From: Bacillota bacterium
Lineage (GTDB): Bacteria > Bacillota > Clostridia > Christensenellales > Aristaeellaceae
Reading direction: 5' to 3'
Length of the DNA stretch: 14,101 nucleotides
Assembly: GCA_023396045.1 (NCBI GenBank)
Contig: JAEWXD010000013.1
Coordinates: forward strand, 1-14,101
How positions within the stretch are numbered: position 1 is the stretch's first letter; each line of letters begins with the position of its first letter. Under the pieces are notes generated by a model. The model was not told where the DNA came from and did not search any database. It saw only the letters and a program-made list of their open reading frames with translations. The translations under genes and the position numbers were made by a program. Shown one piece after another: positions 1 to 7,301 of the stretch.

Positions 1-1149
1 GTGTATAGCAAAGAATTACACTCTACGCTTTTGCAAATGTATAGAGAGCGTATACCTAATATTAAAACAATCCCCGGTGTAGAAGCTTTGCTTCAATATT
101 TGCATCAAAAGAATATACCCTTAGGCATCATAAGCGATGGAACACCCATGGCACAAAATAATAAATTGTTAGGGCTAAACGTAAGGCATTATTTTGATTT
201 TGTTGTGTTTTCAGACGCGTTGGGTGGGCCACATTGCCGCAAACCCTGCGATGTTGGTTTTCGCTATATCCAAAAACAAATGCAAATTCCCTTCCCCAAT
301 CTGTTGTATATAGGAGATAATGCCGATAAAGATTTTTACCCTGTAGAACATTTGGGCATGCAAGGTATACAATACCGCAACCCCAATGGTGTATATTATG
401 GGAAAAAATATAAATACAACAGTAATGATTTTTATTTCATATTACAAAAAATACAGACAATTTTGGAGAATACTATGCCAATTAATATTACCATTGACGG
501 CCCGGTAGGGGCGGGAAAATCCACCGTAGCAAAAGAAGTTGCAAATAGATTAGGCATCTTGCATTTGGATACCGGTGCTATGTATCGTGCTTTTGCCTAT
601 GCATGCCATACGCAAGGTGTTTCTGCAGAAGACACAGAAGGCATAGTGAACATGTTGCAAAGCACCAATTTAGAAGTTGCATTTGTAGAAGGTGAACAAA
701 AAACATTGGTAAACGGGCAATGCGTGAATGCTTATATCCGCACACCGGAAATCAGTATGTTAGCTTCAAATATTTCAAAAAATCCATTGGTGCGTCAAAA
801 GCTGGTAGAAGCCCAAAGGCAAATCGCCAGTACACAGGATGTGCTTTTAGATGGCAGAGATACGGGTACCAATGTGCTTAAAAATGCAAAAGTAAAAATA
901 TTTTTAACAGCCAGCGCACAGGAACGTGCAAGGCGACGCTTTGAACAAAATGGTAAAACAGTTAGTTTTGAAGAAGTTTTGCAAGATTTAATCAAAAGAG
1001 ATAAACAAGATATGGAAAGAGAAATCAACCCGCTTGTTATTGCAGAAGATGGCATTTTGGTAGATACTACCCATATGAATTTTGAAGAAAGTGTTGAATA
1101 TATATTACAAATCGTGAGGGAAAAATATGAAGGCGAACTTAGTCTATAA
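1..1149 (+). CDS. HAD-family phosphatase (5' end outside window) reading in frame into cytidylate kinase
   Basis: The frame is open from base 1 to the stop at 1147-1149, with no stop between two distinct domains. Residues 1-158 (numbered from base 1) are the C-terminal part of a HAD-like hydrolase: motif II is S45 in GIISDGT, the motif III lysine is K81 in RKP, and motif IV is GDNADKD at 105-111. Motif I, with the nucleophilic aspartate, and part of the cap must lie upstream of the window, so the GTG at base 1 is not a believable start. Residues 159-382 are a complete Cmk, listed separately. HAD proteins of this type usually stop shortly after the last helix, so the run-on is either a genuine HAD-Cmk fusion or two genes whose separating stop was lost, in the organism or by a sequence error. 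The HAD substrate cannot be read; similar HADs occur near surface-sugar genes, but that is weak support. Confidence 0.7.
   Translation: MYSKELHSTLLQMYRERIPNIKTIPGVEALLQYLHQKNIPLGIISDGTPMAQNNKLLGLNVRHYFDFVVFSDALGGPHCRKPCDVGFRYIQKQMQIPFPNLLYIGDNADKDFYPVEHLGMQGIQYRNPNGVYYGKKYKYNSNDFYFILQKIQTILENTMPINITIDGPVGAGKSTVAKEVANRLGILHLDTGAMYRAFAYACHTQGVSAEDTEGIVNMLQSTNLEVAFVEGEQKTLVNGQCVNAYIRTPEISMLASNISKNPLVRQKLVEAQRQIASTQDVLLDGRDTGTNVLKNAKVKIFLTASAQERARRRFEQNGKTVSFEEVLQDLIKRDKQDMEREINPLVIAEDGILVDTTHMNFEESVEYILQIVREKYEGELSL
475..1149 (+). CDS. cmk: Cytidylate kinase (CMP/dCMP kinase), internal start within the longer frame
   Basis: Cmk phosphorylates CMP and dCMP to the diphosphates with ATP in the cytosol, for pyrimidine salvage and supply of CTP and dCTP. 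From ATG 475 the protein has 224 residues, the normal size (about 220-230). The P-loop GPVGAGKST is at residues 9-17, followed by LDTGAMYR at 31-38 (nucleotide-binding aspartate and arginine), a DGRDTGT motif that binds the CMP phosphate, and a lid-like RDKQDMERE segment near the C-terminus. A GGAG ribosome binding site at 465-468 sits 6 nt before the ATG, so Cmk can be translated on its own although the upstream HAD frame enters it without a stop. The 3' end overlaps plsC by 23 nt, suggesting translational coupling. The order cmk, plsC, ispH-rpsA is familiar from Clostridia. Confidence 0.92.
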   Translation: MPINITIDGPVGAGKSTVAKEVANRLGILHLDTGAMYRAFAYACHTQGVSAEDTEGIVNMLQSTNLEVAFVEGEQKTLVNGQCVNAYIRTPEISMLASNISKNPLVRQKLVEAQRQIASTQDVLLDGRDTGTNVLKNAKVKIFLTASAQERARRRFEQNGKTVSFEEVLQDLIKRDKQDMEREINPLVIAEDGILVDTTHMNFEESVEYILQIVREKYEGELSL

Positions 1150-1717
1150 AATGGCACGCGGTTTTGGCCAACTTACACAAAAGCTTATGTACCCTGTGCA
1201 GTATCATGGCTTAGAGCAGTTTAGAAAAATTACCGGGCCTTATATTTTAATATGCAACCACTTAAGTTGGAGAGATGTTTTAACTTTAATGGTTGCAGCA
1301 AACCAACACCCCATTTATTTTATTGCAAAAAAAGAATTGTTTAAAAATAAATTCTTAGCATACTTATTTAACCAAGCTTACGTAATTCCTATTCAACGTC
1401 AAAGTGCAGATTTGGGCGCTATTCGAAAAGCTTTGGCAACTGTGAAACAAGGGAATGTTTTGGGGATTTTTCCGGAAGGATCCAGATACTATGGTGGTGA
1501 TATGCAACAGGCAGAATCCGGTATTGCATTGCTTGCTGCCATGGCTAAAGTACCTGTTATACCATGCTATATAGACAGAAAAATGGAGAAATTTAATAAG
1601 GCAAATGTATATTTCTTTGAGCCTTTACAATACCAAGATATTACAGGTGCAAATTTTAATGAACAATTTATGCAAAGATTAAAATCATTCTATGCAGATG
1701 TAGTCAAAATGCACTAA
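1127..1717 (+). CDS. plsC: 1-acyl-sn-glycerol-3-phosphate acyltransferase (PlsC/LPLAT family)
   Basis: This is a membrane-associated acyltransferase expected to transfer a fatty acyl group to lysophosphatidic acid, giving phosphatidic acid for phospholipid synthesis. The 196-residue protein carries the catalytic HX4D box at H45-D50 (NHLSWRD) and the glycerol-phosphate-binding FPEGSR at 115-120, in the usual order and spacing. Its length fits the short bacterial PlsC type. ATG 1127 is chosen because GAGGG at 1116-1120 lies 6 nt upstream; the gene therefore begins inside the last 23 bases of cmk in another frame. No strong N-terminal membrane helix is obvious, so attachment is probably peripheral. 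Family membership is secure; exact acceptor preference is inferred from the family. Confidence 0.9.
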   Translation: MKANLVYKMARGFGQLTQKLMYPVQYHGLEQFRKITGPYILICNHLSWRDVLTLMVAANQHPIYFIAKKELFKNKFLAYLFNQAYVIPIQRQSADLGAIRKALATVKQGNVLGIFPEGSRYYGGDMQQAESGIALLAAMAKVPVIPCYIDRKMEKFNKANVYFFEPLQYQDITGANFNEQFMQRLKSFYADVVKMH

Positions 1718-1821
1718 AAGTGTTCATAATTTGTAAAAACTTACAAAATTTGTTGTTATTTTGAAAAAACACTAAAAAAGCTTGAATATATAAGTAAAAT
1801 AAGCTAAAATAAAGGAGATAT
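1718..1821 (+). promoter_or_regulatory. AT-rich leader upstream of ispH-rpsA with an inverted repeat and promoter-like boxes
   Basis: This 104-base gap holds no gene. A perfect 7-bp inverted repeat (TTTGTAA / TTACAAA) lies at 1730-1736 and 1741-1747 around a 4-nt loop; it is AT-only in its outer part and lacks a clean T-run, so it is a poor terminator but could be an operator. A TTGAAA at 1761-1766 and a TATATA at 1787-1792 resemble -35 and -10 boxes, but the spacing is 20. A better-spaced pair (TTGAAT 1782-1787, TAAAAT 1805-1810, spacing 17) would start transcription inside the ribosome binding site. Promoter assignment is therefore tentative. AAAGGAG at 1811-1817 is the ispH ribosome binding site, 4 nt before ATG 1822. 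Confidence 0.3.
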
Positions 1822-3810
1822 ATGCCAATTATTATTGCCAAGCATGCAGGCTTCTGTATGGGTGTCAGTAGAGCGATTACACAGGCGCTTTCTTTAGCAA
1901 AGCAGTATCCAGGTATCAATTCTTTAGGGGAATTGGTGCATAATCATTCTGTTATTGAAAAGCTCACTGCACAAGGTTTACTTGCAAAGGATATAGACGA
2001 TATATCCTCCAAACAAGTGCTTATTCGCAGCCACGGTGTTGGCCCACAAGTAATTGCATTATTAGAGCAAAAAAATAAACAGGTGTTTGATCTCACTTGC
2101 CCTTATGTAGCAAGGTTACATAAGCAGGTAGCAGAGTATAGTAAAAACGGCGATACTGTTATTTTAGTAGGGGATCAAGAACACCCGGAGATAATTGGCA
2201 CCATTGGTTGGTGTAAAGGGCTTACCTATACCGTAAATAGTATAGAAGAGGCTGTTGCACTACCCGATATGCAAAAAGCGTTGGCGGTTGCACAAACCAC
2301 TTTCCGTTCAGAACTGTGGGAAGAAATATGTGCTGTATTGCAAACAAAAGTAAAAGAACTAAGCGTTCACAATACAATATGCAACGCTACAAAGCAAAGG
2401 CAAGAAGCAGGTAAAGAGCTTGCAAAAAAGGCCGATGCAATGATTGTTGTTGGTGGCAAACATAGTGCCAACACACAAAAACTGTATAAAGCTTGTAAAG
2501 AGCTGTGCAGTAGAACCATTTTGGTAGAGCGCGCGGAGGAAATTCCACCGGGCTTTGCAGATATAAATTCGGACATAATAGGGGTCACCGCAGGCGCATC
2601 AACGCCGGAGTGGTCTCTCAAGGAGGTTGTTACACGCATGACAGACATCGAAAAGATGGAACAAGTTACCCAAGAAGCGGAAGAAGTTACTTCAACAGAA
2701 AGCTCTAACGCAGATTTCATGGCTCAAGTAGAAGCTACAATGGTTAGAATTCACCCAGGCCAAGTTATTACCGGCACTGTAGTGCAAATCACCGATGGTG
2801 ATGTTTGCGTAGATATCGGTTACAAAACAGAAGGCCGTATCAGCAAAGAAGACTTAGCTAACGAAGATGTTAAGTTAGGGGACGAAATTGAAGTAGAAGT
2901 TGTGAAAGCAAAAGATAGCGATGGTTATGTTTCTCTTTCCCAACGCAACATTATCAACCGCAAAGTATGGGATGAACTTGTTGCAAAATATGAAAACAAC
3001 GAAGTTGTTGAAGCAGTTGCAAAGGATGTTGTTAAAGGCGGTTTAATAGCCCGTATCAATGGTGTTCGTGCATTTATTCCTGCATCTCAAATCGCAGTTC
3101 GCTTTGTAGATAATTTAGAACAATTCAAAGGTCAAACTTTGCGTTTAAAAATTATTGAATTAGATCAACAAAAGAAACGTATTGTTGCAAGCCGCAAAGC
3201 TGTTTTAGCAGTAGAAGAAAAAGCTCGTAAAGAAGAAGCTTGGAACAGATTAGAAGTTGGCAAAGTAATTGAAGGTACTGTAAGAAGACTTACAAACTTT
3301 GGTGCTTTTGTAGACTTAGATGGTATTGATGGTTTAATTCACGTTTCTGATTTATCTTGGGGTCGTGTAAAACATCCAAGCGAAGTTGTTAAACCAGACC
3401 AAAAAGTTATGGTTAAAGTTTTGGCTTTAGATGAAGAAAATCATCGCATTCAACTTGGCTTAAAACAAACTGTTGAACACCCATGGGAAAACATCGAAGA
3501 AAAATTCCCACAAGGTGCAGTTGTAGAAGGCAAAGTTGTTAGAATTACTGCCTTCGGTGCATTTGTAGAATTGGCTAACGGTTTAGACGGTTTAGTTCAT
3601 ATTTCTCAATGTGCTTTGAACCGTATCAACAAAGTAGAAGATGCAGTTCAAGTTGGTCAAGTTGTACGCGTTAAAGTATTGGGCGTAAACCCTGAAGAAC
3701 GTAGAATTAGTTTGAGCATTCGTGAAGTATTGGCAGATGAAGCATTGGATGCCGATTTAGAAGATTTTGATGTACCAAGTACAGAATTAGAAATTTCCGA
3801 CGAGGAATAA
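1822..3810 (+). CDS. ispH-rpsA: Fused 4-hydroxy-3-methylbut-2-enyl diphosphate reductase (IspH) and ribosomal protein S1
   Basis: The 662-residue protein joins two enzymes of unrelated roles. Residues 1 to about 272 are IspH, the last enzyme of the MEP isoprenoid pathway, which reduces HMBPP to IPP and DMAPP with a 4Fe-4S cluster. Its three cluster cysteines are C12 (GFCMG), C93 (LTCPY) and C187 (TICNAT), and the EHPE motif at 120-123 carries the proton-relay glutamate region. Residues 273-311 form an acidic linker. Four S1 RNA-binding repeats follow, starting near residues 313, 394, 479 and 565, with the third and fourth most canonical (NFGAFVDL and AFGAFVEL), then an acidic tail ending at 662. 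S1 helps the 30S ribosome bind mRNA. This fusion is well known in Clostridia. Codon choice becomes more uniform (GTT, GAA, AAA, GGT) in the S1 half, as expected for a highly expressed ribosomal protein. Confidence 0.95.
   Translation: MPIIIAKHAGFCMGVSRAITQALSLAKQYPGINSLGELVHNHSVIEKLTAQGLLAKDIDDISSKQVLIRSHGVGPQVIALLEQKNKQVFDLTCPYVARLHKQVAEYSKNGDTVILVGDQEHPEIIGTIGWCKGLTYTVNSIEEAVALPDMQKALAVAQTTFRSELWEEICAVLQTKVKELSVHNTICNATKQRQEAGKELAKKADAMIVVGGKHSANTQKLYKACKELCSRTILVERAEEIPPGFADINSDIIGVTAGASTPEWSLKEVVTRMTDIEKMEQVTQEAEEVTSTESSNADFMAQVEATMVRIHPGQVITGTVVQITDGDVCVDIGYKTEGRISKEDLANEDVKLGDEIEVEVVKAKDSDGYVSLSQRNIINRKVWDELVAKYENNEVVEAVAKDVVKGGLIARINGVRAFIPASQIAVRFVDNLEQFKGQTLRLKIIELDQQKKRIVASRKAVLAVEEKARKEEAWNRLEVGKVIEGTVRRLTNFGAFVDLDGIDGLIHVSDLSWGRVKHPSEVVKPDQKVMVKVLALDEENHRIQLGLKQTVEHPWENIEEKFPQGAVVEGKVVRITAFGAFVELANGLDGLVHISQCALNRINKVEDAVQVGQVVRVKVLGVNPEERRISLSIREVLADEALDADLEDFDVPSTELEISDEE
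2620..2640 (+). promoter_or_regulatory. Candidate internal ribosome binding site and ATG for free ribosomal protein S1
   Basis: A perfect AAGGAGG lies at 2620-2626 and an in-frame ATG (M273 of the fusion) at 2638-2640, 11 nt further on. This is exactly the IspH/S1 boundary. Translation from here would give a 390-residue S1 with an ordinary charged N-terminus (MTDIEKMEQ). The lysine and glutamate codons used are AAG and GAG, although the gene mostly uses AAA and GAA. Counterpoint: Lys-Glu-Val is common near the C-terminus of IspH, so the match could be incidental, and the spacing is somewhat long. Confidence 0.4.
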
Positions 3811-3823
3811 TCTTTCCATTTAA

Positions 3824-3859
3824 GGAGTAAAGGAAGTCTGTTCCTTTACTCCCTTTTTT
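3824..3859 (+). terminator. Intrinsic terminator after ispH-rpsA
   Basis: A perfect 12-bp stem (3824-3835 with 3841-3852) encloses a 5-nt loop (GTCTG) and is followed by C and six T residues at 3854-3859. It starts 14 nt after the rpsA stop. Only 11 nt separate it from the next start codon, so genes from 3871 onward need read-through or a promoter inside rpsA. Confidence 0.9.
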
Positions 3860-3870
3860 ACAGGTGAACT

Positions 3871-4356
3871 ATGAAATATATATATCGTGGGCAAAAAAAT
3901 AAAGTATTAAACGGTATAGATAAGCAAAAGTTAGGCTATACCATTGTTATTGCACTGCTAACTATTGCGCTTATTATTTCCATTGCAACTCGTTTTGTTG
4001 GCGGGGGTACCTTTACCATGGATGGCTTTGAAGAAAACATAAATACAATGATGAAGGCGGAAATGCGCCAAGCCATAAGCGCTGCAGAGGAGCTGAATCG
4101 TTCTGCAAGTACAGGCACATCCAACACTTTAAGCAGAGTTAGGCAACATGTGCATGGCTTGCAAGTACTAAATTCAATGTCCATATTGGTTCATGGTCAA
4201 AGTGGCAGGGTAATACCGCAACAAGATTTAGACAATACACAATCTGTCATTAATTCATTTAATGGGCAATTGCAAACTGGTCAAACCATTGGCCAAGTAC
4301 TTAGTAAGCTGATGGAAGCTTTAAATATATTACAGGCAAGTGTAAATGCCAAATAA
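3871..4356 (+). CDS. Membrane-anchored protein of unknown function
   Basis: I do not recognise this 161-residue protein. Residues 1-20 are basic and polar, and one hydrophobic helix spans about residues 22-42, so it is probably a single-pass protein with the N-terminus inside and the rest outside. The remainder is hydrophilic and alanine/glutamine/asparagine-rich, with heptad-like hydrophobic spacing that suggests helices, and has no cysteine. ATG 3871 follows a short AGGTGA at 3862-3867 with close spacing, a modest ribosome binding site. It begins 11 nt after the rpsA terminator and its stop lies 13 nt before the mtaD ATG, so it is likely co-transcribed with mtaD. Codon use resembles its neighbours, which supports a real gene. 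No function is proposed. Confidence 0.75.
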   Translation: MKYIYRGQKNKVLNGIDKQKLGYTIVIALLTIALIISIATRFVGGGTFTMDGFEENINTMMKAEMRQAISAAEELNRSASTGTSNTLSRVRQHVHGLQVLNSMSILVHGQSGRVIPQQDLDNTQSVINSFNGQLQTGQTIGQVLSKLMEALNILQASVNAK

Positions 4357-4369
4357 AGAGGTAAATAAC

Positions 4370-5662
4370 ATGAATACAATCATTAAAAATATACATATTT
4401 GTCAAGGTGTAATAAACAACGCCATTTCTTTTATTCCCAATGGTGAAATTCATATTCAAGGGAATACCATTGTGTATGCAGGCACAGCGCAAAATGCACC
4501 GGTTTTTCAAGCAGAAAAAATAATTGATGGTGAAAACGGTATAGCAATGCCGGGTATGGTAAATTTGCATACCCATACACCTATGACCATGTTGCGCAGT
4601 GTTGGTGGCAACTTGAATTTAGAAGATTGGCTAAATACTGCAATTTTTCCAAGAGAAGCCAAGTTAAACGATGATATCGTATACTTAGGCAGTGTGCTTG
4701 GTATTATGGAAATGCTACGTTTTGGCACCACCAATTTTAACGATATGTATATGCGTATGGATGCTGAAGCAAAAGCTGTTCGTGATTTTAAAATGCGTGC
4801 TACCTTAGGTGCCGGTGCGGTGTCTTTTGGAGAAGAAGATATGGCCGATTATGACCAAAGCTTAGAATTTGCACTCAAATGGAATAATCAAGACAATGGT
4901 AGAATTAAAACCGCCATTGCACCTCATTCCTGCTATCTAACCACCAATTCACTATTTAAGCAAACTTCCATTGATGCACATAAATACAATTTACCTATTC
5001 ATATTCATATTAGCGAAACACAAACAGAAGTAGCTACCGTTAAAGAAAAATTTGGTTTAACGCCAACCCAAGTGCTTGATAAATTTGGCTTGTTGGATTT
5101 ACCTATTATCGCTGCACACTGTGTATGGCTTACCGAAGAAGATATTGCACTTGCTAAAAAAGCAAATTATACAGTCGCACATAACCCTATCAGCAACTTA
5201 AAATTGGCCAGTGGTATTGCACCCATTACCAAATATATACAAGAAGGTATAAAAATTGGTTTGGGTACTGATGGCGTTGCAAGCAATAATAACCTCAACC
5301 TTTGGGAAGAAATGCGTTCTATGCCTTTATTACAAAAAGGTGTTACATTAAATCCAACTGTTATTACTCCGGCTCAAACTTTGCATGCAGCAACCTTAGC
5401 TGGTGCTAAGGCCTTAGGTTATGAAAACCTTGGTATCATTAAAGAAGGCTATCTTGCAGATATTGCACTGATTGATATGAACAATGCAACCGCAGTGCCA
5501 CAAAACAGCTTAGAAGATGATCTCATCTATGCCCTTCAAGGTAGTGATGTGTTCTGTACTATGGTTGATGGCAATGTGCTCTACTACAAAGGCGAATATC
5601 CGGGCTTTAATAAACAAGAAATTTTTGATGCATGCAAAAAAGCAGCACGAAGTTTGGCATGA
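4370..5662 (+). CDS. mtaD: 5-methylthioadenosine / S-adenosylhomocysteine deaminase (amidohydrolase family)
   Basis: This enzyme belongs to the TRZ/ATZ-type amidohydrolases and is expected to deaminate MTA and SAH to the inosine forms, recycling by-products of SAM-dependent reactions in the cytosol. The 430-residue protein has the metal-binding HTH at H67-H69, then HIHISE (H213, E216), AHC (H250) and GTDG (D301), with the typical stretches LRSVGGNLNLEDWL and HNPISNLKLASG. ATG 4370 is preferred over the in-frame ATG at 4346 because GAGG at 4358-4361 is 8 nt upstream and because the shorter form avoids overlapping the previous gene. The stop overlaps the next start in an ATGA, implying translational coupling. 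Related deaminases act on adenosine or guanine analogues, so the substrate is inferred from overall pattern. Confidence 0.9.
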   Translation: MNTIIKNIHICQGVINNAISFIPNGEIHIQGNTIVYAGTAQNAPVFQAEKIIDGENGIAMPGMVNLHTHTPMTMLRSVGGNLNLEDWLNTAIFPREAKLNDDIVYLGSVLGIMEMLRFGTTNFNDMYMRMDAEAKAVRDFKMRATLGAGAVSFGEEDMADYDQSLEFALKWNNQDNGRIKTAIAPHSCYLTTNSLFKQTSIDAHKYNLPIHIHISETQTEVATVKEKFGLTPTQVLDKFGLLDLPIIAAHCVWLTEEDIALAKKANYTVAHNPISNLKLASGIAPITKYIQEGIKIGLGTDGVASNNNLNLWEEMRSMPLLQKGVTLNPTVITPAQTLHAATLAGAKALGYENLGIIKEGYLADIALIDMNNATAVPQNSLEDDLIYALQGSDVFCTMVDGNVLYYKGEYPGFNKQEIFDACKKAARSLA

Positions 5663-6849
5663 AAATAGCCGTTGTATACCAACATTATTATCCGGAGCAG
5701 TTTCGCCTAACGCCTATTTGTGAAGAACTGGTAAAACAAGGGCATCAAGTTGTTGTATACACCGGTTTGCCCAACTATCCTCACGGCAATATACCTAAAA
5801 AGTATCGCTTTTTTCAAAACCGTAGGGAAGAGCATAATGGGGTACAAATTGTGCGTAGCTTTGAAATTGGGCGCAAGCCGGGTAAAATTGGCCTTGCTAT
5901 CAATTATGTTAGTTTTACAATTTCTTCTATATGGCGTGCGTTGTGGGCTCCGTTGGATTTTGATGTAATATTTTCCTATTCCACTTCGCCGGTGTTAATG
6001 ACATTGCCGGGCATTATTTTAAAGAAACGTTCAGGCAAAACACTCCATATGTATTTAATGGATATATGGCCGGCTTGTTTATCTGCAATGCATGTGCAAG
6101 AAAGTGCATTGCTGTATAAAATAATGCGCAAAGTGAGTAAATACATTTATAAACAATGTGATAGTATTCAATATAGCTCTAAAGCATTTCAGAGTTATAT
6201 GTTGCAAGAACATAATATCCAGCTAAAACAAGAAGATTATTTGCCACAGTTTGCAGAAAGTTTATTTGAAAATGAAGCACAAAGCATAGACTCTATTATC
6301 AGCAATTTTGTGTTTGCCGGCAATGTCGGCCATATGCAAAGTGTAGAAACCATTGTAGAAGCTGCACAAATTTTGAAGAACGAAGATATTCATGTTCAAA
6401 TTTTAGGGGAAGGCTCTGCCTTGGCAAAATGTAAAGCTTATGCAGAAGACCTCGGCCTTACCAATATAGAATTTTTAGGAAGAAAGCCGGTAGAGCAAAT
6501 GCCGGAATATTATGCCAAGGCAGATGCTATGCTTGTTACCATGCGTAACGATTCTTTAGTAAACAAAACGCTTCCGGGTAAAGTGCAAAGCTATATGGCT
6601 TTTGCCAAACCTATCATTGGTGCAATCAATGGCGAAACCATGGATGTTTTGCAAGAAGCAAATGCCGGCTTTGTAAGCCCCGCAGAAGATGCAGTACTTC
6701 TTGCAGATAACATGTTGCGTTTTCATCAATTAAGCAAAGAAGAAAAACTTGTTTTTGCGCAAAACGCAAAAAGCTACTATAATACGCATTTTAAATTTCA
6801 ACCTCATTTTCAAGCATTGCTAAACGCTTTGCAAAAAGGAGTACAATAA
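5659..6849 (+). CDS. GT4-family glycosyltransferase, WbuB-like
   Basis: The 396-residue protein has the two-Rossmann GT-B layout of family GT4. The N-terminal half begins with IAVVYQHYYPEQFR and includes YTGLPNYPHG, as in WbuB-type transferases; the C-terminal half has VFAGNVGHMQSVETI near residue 213, LGEGS, and the donor-site segment LPGKVQSYMAFAKPIIGAINGE. Such enzymes transfer a sugar from a nucleotide donor during surface polysaccharide or glycolipid assembly at the inner face of the membrane; donor and acceptor here are unknown. The start at 5659 overlaps the mtaD stop (ATGA); an in-frame ATG at 5632 would lie inside mtaD and precedes the conserved strand by ten residues. No good ribosome binding site is seen, consistent with coupling to mtaD. 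No other polysaccharide genes are adjacent, which is unusual for this family. Confidence 0.87.
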   Translation: MKIAVVYQHYYPEQFRLTPICEELVKQGHQVVVYTGLPNYPHGNIPKKYRFFQNRREEHNGVQIVRSFEIGRKPGKIGLAINYVSFTISSIWRALWAPLDFDVIFSYSTSPVLMTLPGIILKKRSGKTLHMYLMDIWPACLSAMHVQESALLYKIMRKVSKYIYKQCDSIQYSSKAFQSYMLQEHNIQLKQEDYLPQFAESLFENEAQSIDSIISNFVFAGNVGHMQSVETIVEAAQILKNEDIHVQILGEGSALAKCKAYAEDLGLTNIEFLGRKPVEQMPEYYAKADAMLVTMRNDSLVNKTLPGKVQSYMAFAKPIIGAINGETMDVLQEANAGFVSPAEDAVLLADNMLRFHQLSKEEKLVFAQNAKSYYNTHFKFQPHFQALLNALQKGVQ

Positions 6850-7301
6850 TGAAAAAAATTCTGTGTGTTGCATTACTATTTTGCTGTGTTTGTTTCGGTT
6901 CTTTTGCCCAAGAAGCACAACCTTTACCCAAACGTGGTTCTTTAAAAGGCGGCACAACCAAGGTGCATAACAATATAGAACTTGTGCGTGGTCAAAAAGA
7001 TGATTTCCATTACGCTTTTATTATTTTAGACCAAAATCAAAGTGCTATAGATATTGGTTTTATGAGTAATAAGCATAAATCATGTAGTTTATATGCCCCT
7101 AAGGGGCAATATCAGCTGATTGTTGCTTATGGTAACACATGGTATGGGGTAAAAAAACTGTTCGGCGCAGAAGGCACTTATTTAAAAACAGATTTTTTTG
7201 AAATTGAAAAGTCTAATAAAACTTATCAAATTACCGTTAATGCAAAGGATGCAGAGATTCCTGCTTATGCTTTGCAATTAGAGGATATATTATATGAATG
7301 A
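6849..7301 (+). CDS. Small secreted protein of unknown function
   Basis: The 150-residue protein starts with a clear signal peptide: MKK, a hydrophobic core rich in Leu, Cys and Val to about residue 18, and a likely cleavage after SFA near residue 20. The cysteines in the core do not form a proper lipobox, so a lipoprotein is unlikely. The mature part looks beta-rich and contains SLYAPKGQYQLIVAYG followed by TWYGVKKLFG, a pattern I recall from uncharacterised Firmicute secreted proteins, though I cannot name the family. AAGGAG at 6836-6841 lies 7 nt before ATG 6849, a strong site. The start shares one base with the preceding glycosyltransferase stop, and the end overlaps mnmE by 8 nt, so expression is coupled to both. 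An extracytoplasmic role is inferred only from the signal peptide. Confidence 0.8.
   Translation: MKKILCVALLFCCVCFGSFAQEAQPLPKRGSLKGGTTKVHNNIELVRGQKDDFHYAFIILDQNQSAIDIGFMSNKHKSCSLYAPKGQYQLIVAYGNTWYGVKKLFGAEGTYLKTDFFEIEKSNKTYQITVNAKDAEIPAYALQLEDILYE

Noticed and set aside
1782..1810. TTGAAT / TAAAAT promoter with 17-nt spacing before ispH
   Set aside because: Its start site would fall within the ribosome binding site, leaving an mRNA without a usable leader.
4346..4369. Upstream in-frame ATG for mtaD
   Set aside because: It would overlap the previous gene by 11 nt and has no ribosome binding site; ATG 4370 has GAGG at a good distance and matches the family start.
5632..5658. Upstream in-frame ATG for the glycosyltransferase
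   Set aside because: It lies inside mtaD and adds ten residues before the conserved first beta strand; ATG 5659 forms a standard ATGA overlap.
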